Below the pieces are notes generated by a model. That model saw nothing but the letters and a program-made list of their open reading frames with translations, was not told the DNA's origin and made no database searches. Shown here one piece after another: positions 28,988-36,140 of a stretch of 64,000 nt of DNA. Every line of letters starts with the position of its first letter. Position 1 is the first letter of the stretch. The translations under genes and the position numbers were made by a program. The stretch lies in assembly GCA_947497295.1 (NCBI GenBank), contig CANMFU010000001.1, positions 1,240,001 through 1,304,000 of the forward strand. Direction: 5' to 3'. The stretch comes from an uncultured Roseovarius sp. (GTDB taxonomy: Bacteria; Pseudomonadota; Alphaproteobacteria; Rhodobacterales; Rhodobacteraceae).

Positions 28988-29418
28988 GCCAGATCATAGC
29001 GGCGCACGACACCCGCGATCACCCCCCATATCTCGCTGTCTTCCGTCAACTCAATGTCTGGAAAATTTTCGCGGCGGTTGGCCGGAGCGAGGTAATATCT
29101 GCCCTCACGCTTACGCAGAATCTTCGCCGTCACCGCCCCTTCTACCACGGCCAGGACCGCGCGCCCGACGCGCCGCTTCCCGGCGCGGTCCACGGCAATG
29201 ATGTCGCCGTCCCGGATCCCCACGTCCCAAAGGCAGTCGCCTTCGACGCGCCACCAGAAGGTCGAGGCCGGATGCCGCACCACCCAGGCCATCGGGTCGA
29301 TCTCATCTTCCAGATCATCCCCGGCAGGCGACGGGAACCCGGCACTGACCTTCATGCTCACAAGGCGCATCGGGGATCCGTTGGCGATGACAGGCTGTTC
29401 GACGCGGTGCAGCGGCAT
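28984..29418 (-). CDS. umuD: UmuD-like S24 peptidase with Cys at the catalytic Ser position
   Basis: 144 residues, the normal UmuD length. The putative self-cleavage site is SAGFPSP (about 25-31). The catalytic region reads HPASTFWWRVEGDCLWDVGI: the usual GDS serine is a TGC cysteine. The general-base lysine is present in VTAKILRKREG. The C-terminal beta-structure is normal. A AAGGA ribosome-binding site lies before the ATG, and a LexA box lies 15 bases upstream. Its partner umuC is truncated, so the polymerase is dead even if UmuD is made. Cysteine may still allow slow self-cleavage; this is untested. Confidence 0.85.
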   Translation of the reverse strand: MPLHRVEQPVIANGSPMRLVSMKVSAGFPSPAGDDLEDEIDPMAWVVRHPASTFWWRVEGDCLWDVGIRDGDIIAVDRAGKRRVGRAVLAVVEGAVTAKILRKREGRYYLAPANRRENFPDIELTEDSEIWGVIAGVVRRYDLA

Positions 29419-29432
29419 GGGAATCCTTGCGA

Positions 29433-29447
29433 GTTCTTCTTCTGTTC
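29433..29447 (-). promoter_or_regulatory. LexA (SOS) box upstream of umuD
   Basis: GTTCTTCTTCTGTTC is an exact GTTC-N7-GTTC, the direct-repeat LexA site of alphaproteobacteria. It lies 15 bases upstream of the umuD ATG, between umuD and the upstream SRAP gene, so it is well placed to make umuDC' DNA-damage inducible. Confidence 0.8.
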
Positions 29448-29502
29448 TCCATCTGCGATAGAGCCCCCGCGTGTCAAGACCGATCAGATTTCTCGACCGA
29501 AA

Positions 29503-30198
29503 TTACAGACCGTCCTTGTCGGATTTCAGGCCTTCGCCGCTTTGATGAATGACCATTTCTTCGGCCGGAAACGGACGTATCAGAGCGAATGCTGCTTCTG
29601 GCCGACCTGTCAGCCATTCCTCGTAGTCTTCTGGATGCAGGATCACAGGCATCCGGTTCGGGTGGGTATCCCGCACCAGCTCATTCGGCGTTGTCGTCAC
29701 CATCGACGACGTGACCAGCTCGCGGTGCTCACCGCCGTAATTGCCGCTGAATGCGCGCCAGACACCGGCAAAGGCGAAGGGCGGCCGACTGCCCTCGCCT
29801 GTCACGCCAAACCAGACATAGGTGGCCGGGTTGCGACCCTTGGCCTCGCAGAAGCTCGTCGCCGGGATCAGACACCGGCGCTCGACAAAGCTCGTCTTCC
29901 AGAATGGCGAGGTTCGCAGCTTGTCGTCACGGGAATTGTTCACGGCCTTCGGCTGAATCGGCTTGCCGGTCTTTTTTGAGACCTGCGGCAGCACAAACCC
30001 CCAATGCGTGTTCCAGAGGGCGCGCTGACCATCATCAGTCAGCGCAACGACGGGTGCGTTTCCCTTGGGAAAGATAGCAGGCAACGGCTCCGCATTGCCG
30101 AGCTGATCGTTGTTCGCATCTACTGCGAAGAGCTGGCGCATGGCGGCAACCGGCATGGTGTTTGAGTAAAGATTGCAGATGTAGACGGCCCCCCGCAT
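29503..30198 (-). CDS. SOS response-associated peptidase (SRAP, YedK/HMCES family)
   Basis: SRAP proteins cross-link to abasic sites in single-stranded DNA through their second residue, Cys2. The family start MCNLYS appears here as ICNLYS, with ATC (30178-30180) at the place of the initiator. The only in-frame ATG (30196-30198) adds MRGAVY before it. The other catalytic residues are kept: Asn in VNNSRDD, Glu in SFCEAKG and His in THPNRMPVIL. Either the gene starts at an unusual ATC, preceded by GGGGGG 7 bases upstream, or the true start was lost. TATAAT (30205-30210, minus strand) lies just upstream. The neighbour umuD supports a DNA-damage role. Confidence 0.85.
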   Translation of the reverse strand: MRGAVYICNLYSNTMPVAAMRQLFAVDANNDQLGNAEPLPAIFPKGNAPVVALTDDGQRALWNTHWGFVLPQVSKKTGKPIQPKAVNNSRDDKLRTSPFWKTSFVERRCLIPATSFCEAKGRNPATYVWFGVTGEGSRPPFAFAGVWRAFSGNYGGEHRELVTSSMVTTTPNELVRDTHPNRMPVILHPEDYEEWLTGRPEAAFALIRPFPAEEMVIHQSGEGLKSDKDGL

Positions 30199-30437
30199 GT
30201 CAGGATTATAGCAGACTTTTGACCAAATCGCTTGCTATCATATGTCCGGCCGGTTTGCGCGAGCAGAGCTCGCTGGCCCAGATGCTGTTCGCTACGCCCG
30301 TTCCAATCACGTGGTTGGCATCGGTGATGCCACTCTTCATTGCAGATTTCCTTCTCTTTGGAAAAAGAGGTTAGGATTCCCAGCAAGAAAATGTATTCCC
30401 ACGATGACAAATCTTGGTATCATTGGAGAGTCGGAAT

Positions 30438-31100
30438 ATGTTCAGCGCTGCAAGCGTTCAAGAGATGGCAAAATTCTATGGGGGATTTTCAGATAGGCAC
30501 ATGAGCGGCATCTGGAGCGTGCTACTCACTCAGAATGCCACAGAAAGCCGGATATTCGGGGAAAAGTATTTTTCCAATTTCAATAAAATTGCCCAGCAAG
30601 ATTGGCACTTGGGAATCTGCGCGAACATGCATTGGGAAGGACGGGCTCCATGCTGGAATAACTCCGATAAAATGCAGAAAGTGTCAGATGGCGTAAGACA
30701 AGATCTTATAGAATATGGGACTGTTGTTCCGGAGTGTTGCATTGTTTTTTTCGACCCCGTCCTTTCTGGGCTTCACGAAAAAGGGTTCACAGAGCTCGGA
30801 CTTCCGGAAAAGAACTATCAAGCCAGAGCCGTTATTATTGATCTGGACTGGTCGCGCATTGGAGATGTCGATATTTACATGAAGTATTTCGCAAAAACAC
30901 ACCAGGCTATTATAAAATCCATGCATAGTAACGGCATTAGGCAGGGCGATATCATCGAAGACGATAAATACGAGGACATCCTGCAGTCCCTTGCCGATGA
31001 AATGAGAAAAATCGGCTTGCGCTCGTCTATCAGGCCATGGATTGAACGAGGCAAGGATAGTTTTTTTGCCGCGGCAGTCGCAGCGCTGTTTCTCGGGTGA
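30438..31100 (+). CDS. AT-rich orphan protein of unknown function
   Basis: 220 residues from the ATG at 30438 (GGAG nine bases upstream; the frame can extend to a TTG at 30414). The gene is strikingly AT-rich and uses codons unlike the flanking host genes, a sign of recent transfer. No motif is recognised. It is a soluble mixed alpha/beta protein with several Trp and Cys residues in the first half (WHLGICANMHWEGRAPCW) and a hydrophobic C-terminal end (FFAAAVAALFLG) that could be a short membrane tail. It stands alone between SRAP and the pentapeptide gene. Confidence 0.6.
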   Translation: MFSAASVQEMAKFYGGFSDRHMSGIWSVLLTQNATESRIFGEKYFSNFNKIAQQDWHLGICANMHWEGRAPCWNNSDKMQKVSDGVRQDLIEYGTVVPECCIVFFDPVLSGLHEKGFTELGLPEKNYQARAVIIDLDWSRIGDVDIYMKYFAKTHQAIIKSMHSNGIRQGDIIEDDKYEDILQSLADEMRKIGLRSSIRPWIERGKDSFFAAAVAALFLG

Positions 31101-31367
31101 TCCCACACCTTCGCAGCGGAGACCAGCGCAACCGAAATCAGCGATAGGAACGCGTTTCGCATGACATGATCGGATCAGGTTATGCTTTGCGACTCGCGGA
31201 GTCTGGGATGGTCGTATCTATTCAAGATTCTGGTGCGGAGGTAGTTCCCGGCAGCTTTTCGATGCAAATCCCGCGTGGCTATGCCTTCCATTCCCCCCGT
31301 CGCGACTCTTGCCAGCGCGCACCGACGCGGCCATGGTTCGGAGACAAACTTGGATAACGGGGTGGAT

Positions 31368-33047
31368 ATGGGCGATAGGAAAGCGCAGCGGGACATACTT
31401 GACTGGTTGGGCATCCGGCACACTCCCCACTGGCAGTTAGCGCGGGCATTGGGGCCGGCCGTGGCGGTGTTCATCGCACTGCTGATTGCCGGAGCTTATT
31501 TTTCCGCCTTTGCGATTGTCTATAGCGCTCTCTTTGGCGGGGGTGCGGCGAGCCTTGGCACGGGGGCGCTCATCGCCGCTCTGCTGGGCGCACCCTTCGT
31601 GATCTGGGGAACGGTGCTGAAGCATCAGACACTGCGTTATCAGAAGGAGGGGCACATCACCGACCGGATCACTTCGGCGGTGCAGCAGTTGGGGGCAGAG
31701 AAGGTAGTAAATCGAATTGGTAGACCGGTTACGATTTGGACTGGCAAGCAATCAAAGATTTCATGCATCAAAGAGCAGATGGACAATTACCTCGATGAAC
31801 CTCGATCAAAGGTGACCGGAAGCGAACGGACGCAAAGTTACAACCACGAAACTGATGAAGTGTGGGAAGGTGTCCTTTACGACATCTCAATTTGGCCAAG
31901 TGAAAGAACAGTTATTCAATGGCAAGGCGAAGAAATCTCACCGCAAGATAACGAAGAGATCGACAGTATCGGAGACTGGCAGGTTTTCACGGAAACCGAG
32001 CCCAATATCGAGGTGCGCATCGGCGCGATCCTGTCGCTGGAACGCATCGCGCAGGATTCTACCCTCCACGACAAGGGTCGCGATCATGTGCGAGTGATGG
32101 AAATTTTGTGTGCCTATGTGAGGGAGAACTCGCCGACGGTTAAGGCGCCCGACTTCCCATTTCCTCAAGGGTGCAAAGAAGACACCATTGAGGAAAAACG
32201 GAAGTCTACGGTGAGCTGGCTATCTAACGAGCTCACGCCAAGGGCTGACGTTCAGCTTGCGTTGTCAGTAATTGGCCGCCGCACGCCGCAGCAAGTGAGC
32301 GTTGAAAGAGATCACCTTAGTCAAGACGGAACGGGTTATCGCATTGATCTTTCGAGAACAAATCTAAGATACGCAAATTTGGAATATCTGAATTTTGAAA
32401 AAGCGAGTTTCTTTCGTAGTCAGATGCAGGCTGCCTTTTGCAAGGGAACTAAATTCGCAGATGCTAACTTCGTATATAGTGAATTGACAGGAGTCAGCGC
32501 TGAAAACGCGAACTTCTCAAACTCTAAAATCGAGTCAGCAGATTTTTCACACGCCATACTGAGAGGAGCGAATCTAAGAGACTGCAAGATATCACACACG
32601 CATTTTGTCAGAACCAACTTAGAAGGCGCGGAGCTTCGTTTTTTGGAGAATAAATATAATAGAGGGGTAAATCGCGCCTTTTTCGTTGATAGCGTTTTGA
32701 AAGGCGCATCTATAGAAGGCGACCTCCTTGGAGTGAATTTTCGACTTCGAATTTTGCCAGATGAGACTATACCCGGTGACATATACCGCGTTGGGTTCCA
32801 AGAGTGCCGTATCGCAGGAACGCGCCGGCTAATTGGGGAGGCCCATACCGAGTCAGCTATCCCGGCCGAGTGGCTCGGAAAAACATTTGGCGATGCCAGC
32901 GTGATCCTGACCGAGGACATGAATCGCCCGACCCATTGGCCGGATTGGGAATTGCCGTCGGGTGGCGACAACAGCTTCGACACCGAATGGCTCAAGTGGC
33001 AGCACCATCCCCAAAAGTATGTGCCGCCGCCTGCGCCCGCAGACTGA
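31368..33047 (+). CDS. Membrane-anchored pentapeptide-repeat protein
   Basis: 559 residues from the ATG at 31368, preceded by GGGGTGG. Two transmembrane helices (about 28-50 and 58-80) are followed by a cytoplasmic domain. Residues about 310-440 are pentapeptide repeats of the A(D/N)LXX type (LSRTNLRYANLEYLNFEKAS, then ANFSNSKIESADFSHAILRG), forming a right-handed beta-helix. The middle (about 130-220) is AT-rich and differs from the GC-rich first 120 and last 60 residues, as if a variable central segment had been exchanged. Proteins of this design are common in Rhodobacterales; their role is unknown. Confidence 0.75.
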   Translation: MGDRKAQRDILDWLGIRHTPHWQLARALGPAVAVFIALLIAGAYFSAFAIVYSALFGGGAASLGTGALIAALLGAPFVIWGTVLKHQTLRYQKEGHITDRITSAVQQLGAEKVVNRIGRPVTIWTGKQSKISCIKEQMDNYLDEPRSKVTGSERTQSYNHETDEVWEGVLYDISIWPSERTVIQWQGEEISPQDNEEIDSIGDWQVFTETEPNIEVRIGAILSLERIAQDSTLHDKGRDHVRVMEILCAYVRENSPTVKAPDFPFPQGCKEDTIEEKRKSTVSWLSNELTPRADVQLALSVIGRRTPQQVSVERDHLSQDGTGYRIDLSRTNLRYANLEYLNFEKASFFRSQMQAAFCKGTKFADANFVYSELTGVSAENANFSNSKIESADFSHAILRGANLRDCKISHTHFVRTNLEGAELRFLENKYNRGVNRAFFVDSVLKGASIEGDLLGVNFRLRILPDETIPGDIYRVGFQECRIAGTRRLIGEAHTESAIPAEWLGKTFGDASVILTEDMNRPTHWPDWELPSGGDNSFDTEWLKWQHHPQKYVPPPAPAD

Positions 33048-33574
33048 TCGCGCCACCCATACAAGCGTCAACCCCGCGAAGGCGGGGATCTCTTTTGTTC
33101 GGGAGATCATCGTTTCAGGCAGGATGATGACGATTGGATGGGGCCGGTTCTGCATTCGAGCAGCAGGGGCGACTATCCGTTTTAAGACTCGAAGCGGACT
33201 CGCAGCATAGTAGCGAAGAAGGGGTATTGTGGATTACCCGAACGTCGGTGGTTTGCGTAGGGGTTTGACCGCGTCGCAGGTGCAGCGAAATTTCACTATC
33301 TGCCCGATCTCCCAGATACGGCCATCACAAATTTTGAAACCGCGCCCGTTCTGCGAACGCTATAATTGGCCAACATTAGGCTGGAACCTTTGGGCATCGA
33401 AGCAAATGTGTGAAGCCTCCCGAGTCCAAGAAGACTCGACTTGAATAGAATTCATAAGCCGATATGATAATTGCACTTGTGTGCTGCCTGCGATTGTGCA
33501 CATTTTTAAGGATACGGTGCGCTCGCAGAGGCTGCACCGTTGATATTGCTGGATTTTATGCTGTGGTCTCCGGC
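33048..33574. other. Gene-free end of island 1, with a REP-like hairpin
   Basis: 527 bases without a recognisable gene. CCCCGCGAAGGCGGGG at 33072-33087 is a tight hairpin followed by ATCTCTTTT. It is both a plausible terminator for the pentapeptide gene and the kind of small palindrome that is repeated in many alphaproteobacterial genomes. The rest is AT-rich up to the att site. Confidence 0.5.
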
Positions 33575-33592
33575 CCCTACCGCCGGAGCCAA
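33575..33592 (+). repeat. attR of island 1, copy of the tRNA-Asn 3' end
   Basis: CCCTACCGCCGGAGCCAA, identical over 18 bases to 23169-23186. The tRNA body is absent here. The bases just before (CTCCGGC at 33568-33574) also pair with GCCGGAG, giving a small hairpin. Confidence 0.88.
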
Positions 33593-33620
33593 AAATTCAA
33601 AGAAAATCAGATAGCTACAC

Positions 33621-33644
33621 AGAACCCGCCTCGGCGGGTTTTCT
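33621..33644 (+). terminator. Intrinsic terminator next to the att site
   Basis: AACCCGCC (33623-33630) pairs with GGCGGGTT (33633-33640) across a 2-base loop, followed by TTCT. It separates island 1 from the capsid module. Confidence 0.75.
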
Positions 33645-33656
33645 GATTTCTTGGTT

Positions 33657-33676
33657 GGGGTAACATCTGGGGTAAC
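33657..33676 (+). repeat. Two GGGGTAAC repeats beside the att site
   Basis: GGGGTAAC occurs at 33657-33664 and 33669-33676, 12 bases apart, close to the att copy. Such pairs can be recombinase arm sites. A related GGGGTAAT (as ATTACCCC, 51777-51784) lies at the start of the tRNA-Ser island. Confidence 0.4.
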
Positions 33677-33699
33677 GGATTCGCAGGCGCGCGCGGGGG

Positions 33700-34092
33700 T
33701 CATCCCTTGGCCCGCTTGGCCACCTTGGCGCATGGATCGCCGCAATACTTGGTCCCCTGTTGCAGTGTCTCGGGGATAGGCCCGCCGCAGATCGCGCATG
33801 ATCGCCCCTTGCGCGCCTTGGCCCTTGGCCTGCCCTGTTGTCGCCAGTTGCGCGCAGCAATAAGGCATTTCCGGCCGCAATAGCGCGCCCCGGCCTTTCG
33901 CTCAGGCGCCACCGGCCCGCCGCACCACTCGCACGGGGGACGGACGCGCTTGGCCTCGATCCGGGCCTTCGCTTCCATCGCCTTGTAATCGCGCCGATAG
34001 CAAACCGCGTTGCAGAACCGCCGCCGTTCGGCAAAAGGCCCATCCGGCAACTGCGCCCCGCACGATTGGCAATAGGTGCAAAGATCCATCAT
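33700..34092 (-). CDS. Small zinc-finger protein with three Cys-rich knuckles
   Basis: 130 residues containing three similar modules: CQSCGAQLPDG with FCNAVC; CEWCGGPVAPERKAG with YCGRKC; and CAICGGPIPETLQQG with YCGDPC. Each is a CxxC...CxxxC treble-clef-like zinc site, and the linkers are Arg/Lys-rich. Proteins of this kind accompany phage structural genes, but the role is unknown. It overlaps the upstream 148-residue gene by four bases and is the last gene of the module. Confidence 0.75.
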   Translation of the reverse strand: MMDLCTYCQSCGAQLPDGPFAERRRFCNAVCYRRDYKAMEAKARIEAKRVRPPCEWCGGPVAPERKAGARYCGRKCLIAARNWRQQGRPRAKARKGRSCAICGGPIPETLQQGTKYCGDPCAKVAKRAKG

Positions 34093-34535
34093 AGCGCCCG
34101 AATTGCCATTTCTGCGCCCTTATCGTCGGCCACCGCGCGCCGCCGGGATAGTCGATGCTTGTGCGACGTGTAGCAGATGCTGGAACAGAATTTCTTGCGA
34201 TCCTCGGGCAAAGGCTTGTGGCAACAGGCGCAGCGGGTGCGCTCGATCAAGGTGCCTTCGGATATGACATGCTCGGGTTGCCCTTCGTACCAGCTCGGAC
34301 GCTCGGCCCCGATGAAACGATGTGCGCCCGCCACGATGTCCCGCGCCGTCTGATCGGCCACCGCCCATTGCCAGCCGCGCAAACACAGATCCGCCCGCAG
34401 CGATGCGCGCAACGTGCCCTCCAGCCCCCAGAGTGATGCAATTTCACCAGCAGCGAACGCCAGCCGGATCACGCCCGCCACGTCGCCCGCGATGGTGGTT
34501 TGCCGCCGCCGGGTGAATGTCTGGACAACGCCCAC
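34089..34535 (-). CDS. Module protein with C-terminal zinc knuckle
   Basis: 148 residues starting from a GTG at 34535, four bases after the portal stop. The N-terminal 100 residues (VVQTFTRRRQTTIAGDVAGV) look like a helical structural protein. The C-terminus has CACCHKPLPEDRKKFCSSIC, a CxxC...CxxxC site like those of the next gene, then a basic tail. The frame continues upstream to 34826 but is then antisense-like to the portal gene and is rejected. Function unknown; possibly head-associated or DNA-binding. Confidence 0.6.
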   Translation of the reverse strand: MGVVQTFTRRRQTTIAGDVAGVIRLAFAAGEIASLWGLEGTLRASLRADLCLRGWQWAVADQTARDIVAGAHRFIGAERPSWYEGQPEHVISEGTLIERTRCACCHKPLPEDRKKFCSSICYTSHKHRLSRRRAVADDKGAEMAIRAL

Positions 34536-34539
34536 CGGC

Positions 34540-35589
34540 CTATTCCCAGCCCACCAGCCGCATAGCCTTTTCGGGATCAATGCCCGCCGCCTCGGCCTCG
34601 GCCATCGCCTTGATGATGCCCGACAGCGCCCGCGCGCGCCCGCCGGTGTCATAGGCTTGCGTAGGTGTTTCCACGTCCACCGCGACAGCGCCGCCCAGCT
34701 TGGCGGTTGCTTCTTCTCCGATGATCTTGGCAATGGGTGCCAACGTGTATTGCACCAGATGCCGCTGCGCCTCTCGGAATACCGGCCCCGTCGATGCCGC
34801 ATTGAAGAAGGCTCTTGGAACTCCAAACACCTCGGCCACCGCGCCGCGCGAACTCTCCAGCAGGGTTGCGGCCTCGGCCCGGTGCAGATCCGGCGTCAGA
34901 TCGTCCCGCCGCTGGCCAAGTTGCGGGTTCATGCCCGCCGCCGTCGCCTGCGCCACGCCCTCGATAACCAGCGTCTGGCCCCGCTTGCCCCGGATCGCTT
35001 GCCGCATTGCTTCCATGTCTTCGGCGCTGGAATCGGGCAGGGGCAGAACCTGACTGCCGATAGGCGCATCGCGGAACGTGTCGCGCAGTGCGGTTTCGAT
35101 CTCGTGCAGCAGGTTTGCCGACAATGCCGCCCGCCGCAATGGCGGGGTGCCTGCCCACGGTGTCGCCGTATCGCTGCCAATGCGGATGTGCAGGATCTCG
35201 CCCGCCAGCCGGGTTTCTGATCGCCCGCCCGATGCTTCGGGAACACTCACGCGATAGGCGCGCGGCGCGCCGTTGCGGGTGGAAACGTCCCAATCGGTGC
35301 AGGGAATAATACCATCGCCAATGATGCCGACGAACTCGCCACGCAGCGCCAGAGAACGCCCCAGCAGCGCCATTGTGCGCCGGTCGAGCAGATCGGTGCC
35401 GGATATGTCAGCGCCGCTTAGAACGCTCTCCCACAACCCGATGCAGGTCTGCGCCACGCTCGTCGTCTCGGCCACGTCGCCGCCGCCTGCAAAGTAGCTG
35501 GCCCGCGCCGCGATGATGGACGCGGTATAGCCGGTGCCGCTCGATCTGGTTTCAGGCTCGGCCCGTTTGGTGAATGGCCACATGCTCAT
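34540..35589 (-). CDS. HK97-type phage portal protein
   Basis: 349 residues. The portal ring protein is recognised by GGRSETRLAGEILHIRIG followed by GTPPLRRAALSANLLHEIE, and by EVFGVPRAFFNAASTGPVF with REAQRHLVQYTLAP in the C-terminal part. It is shorter than most portals (~400) but colinear. It starts with an ATGA overlap onto the protease stop (35586-35589), which also rules out the longer start at 35655. Confidence 0.88.
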   Translation of the reverse strand: MSMWPFTKRAEPETRSSGTGYTASIIAARASYFAGGGDVAETTSVAQTCIGLWESVLSGADISGTDLLDRRTMALLGRSLALRGEFVGIIGDGIIPCTDWDVSTRNGAPRAYRVSVPEASGGRSETRLAGEILHIRIGSDTATPWAGTPPLRRAALSANLLHEIETALRDTFRDAPIGSQVLPLPDSSAEDMEAMRQAIRGKRGQTLVIEGVAQATAAGMNPQLGQRRDDLTPDLHRAEAATLLESSRGAVAEVFGVPRAFFNAASTGPVFREAQRHLVQYTLAPIAKIIGEEATAKLGGAVAVDVETPTQAYDTGGRARALSGIIKAMAEAEAAGIDPEKAMRLVGWE

Positions 35590-36140
35590 GCCCTCCAGCG
35601 TCTGCCAGCAAGCCAAGGGCCAAGCTGCCTGCGCAATTCTTCGTTTGGATCCCATGCCCGCGCTTCGATCTGCGCTTGCCCATATGCGGGCCGCGTCACG
35701 GCGCTAATCTCGAACAGCTCGGCACGGGTGACAGATCGCAACAGGCCACCGCCCCGGCGCTCGATCCGCTCGCCACCCTTGGAAACCCGGAACCCCGGCG
35801 ATAGGCCACGGATCAAACCGCCTTCATGCGCCGCAAGAAAGTCAGCCGCCCAGCTCGTGCTGCCGGTGATCGTCGCCCGGATCTCAAGCGCCGCGTCGGT
35901 GTCGGTGATTTCCAGATTGCCCGCCGCCCGGCTGGCAAGCGGTCGATCGTAATCATGCCCGAACAGCAGATGAATATCCTCGCCCGAATTGACGCGATCG
36001 GCAAAGGCCCGCGCCTCGATCCGTTCGGCCCTGCCCGGTGCAAGCTCGGTTTCGGTTGCATAGGGAAAGCGCCCGGAAACCCGGACGCCCCCATTCTCGG
36101 CGCGCAGCTCCAGCGCGCCAGATGCTGCGCCCCAGAGCAT
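35586..36140 (-). CDS. HK97 family prohead protease
   Basis: 184 residues, peptidase family S78. It would cleave the capsid scaffold during maturation. The catalytic histidine lies in LLFGHDYDRPLAS (about 58-70) and the serine in LIRGLSPGFRV (about 109-119). The start codon shares one base with the capsid stop (TGATG), so it is translated directly after the capsid gene. Confidence 0.88.
   Translation of the reverse strand: MLWGAASGALELRAENGGVRVSGRFPYATETELAPGRAERIEARAFADRVNSGEDIHLLFGHDYDRPLASRAAGNLEITDTDAALEIRATITGSTSWAADFLAAHEGGLIRGLSPGFRVSKGGERIERRGGGLLRSVTRAELFEISAVTRPAYGQAQIEARAWDPNEELRRQLGPWLAGRRWRA

Larger units (their letters stand above)
23186..33592. mobile_element. Genomic island 1 in tRNA-Asn, about 10.4 kb, decayed
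   Basis: The segment is bounded by an exact 18-bp repeat of the tRNA-Asn 3' end and begins with an integrase N-terminal fragment 131 bases from the tRNA. Contents are accessory: integrase', DUF45', an AlbA_2 protein with a coiled-coil partner, a HTH fragment, umuD-umuC', SRAP, an AT-rich orphan and a pentapeptide-repeat membrane protein. The integrase lacks its catalytic part, so the island cannot excise on its own. Base composition is uneven, with AT-rich genes at 30.4-32.8 kb, which suggests a mosaic origin. Confidence 0.85.

Noticed and set aside
28863..28999. C-terminal extension of the plus-strand HTH protein
   Set aside because: It is the antisense of the umuC start, which overlaps umuD in the usual way.
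32853..33155. Plus- and minus-strand frames at the end of the pentapeptide gene
   Set aside because: They are shadows or run across the REP-like hairpin; no family pattern.
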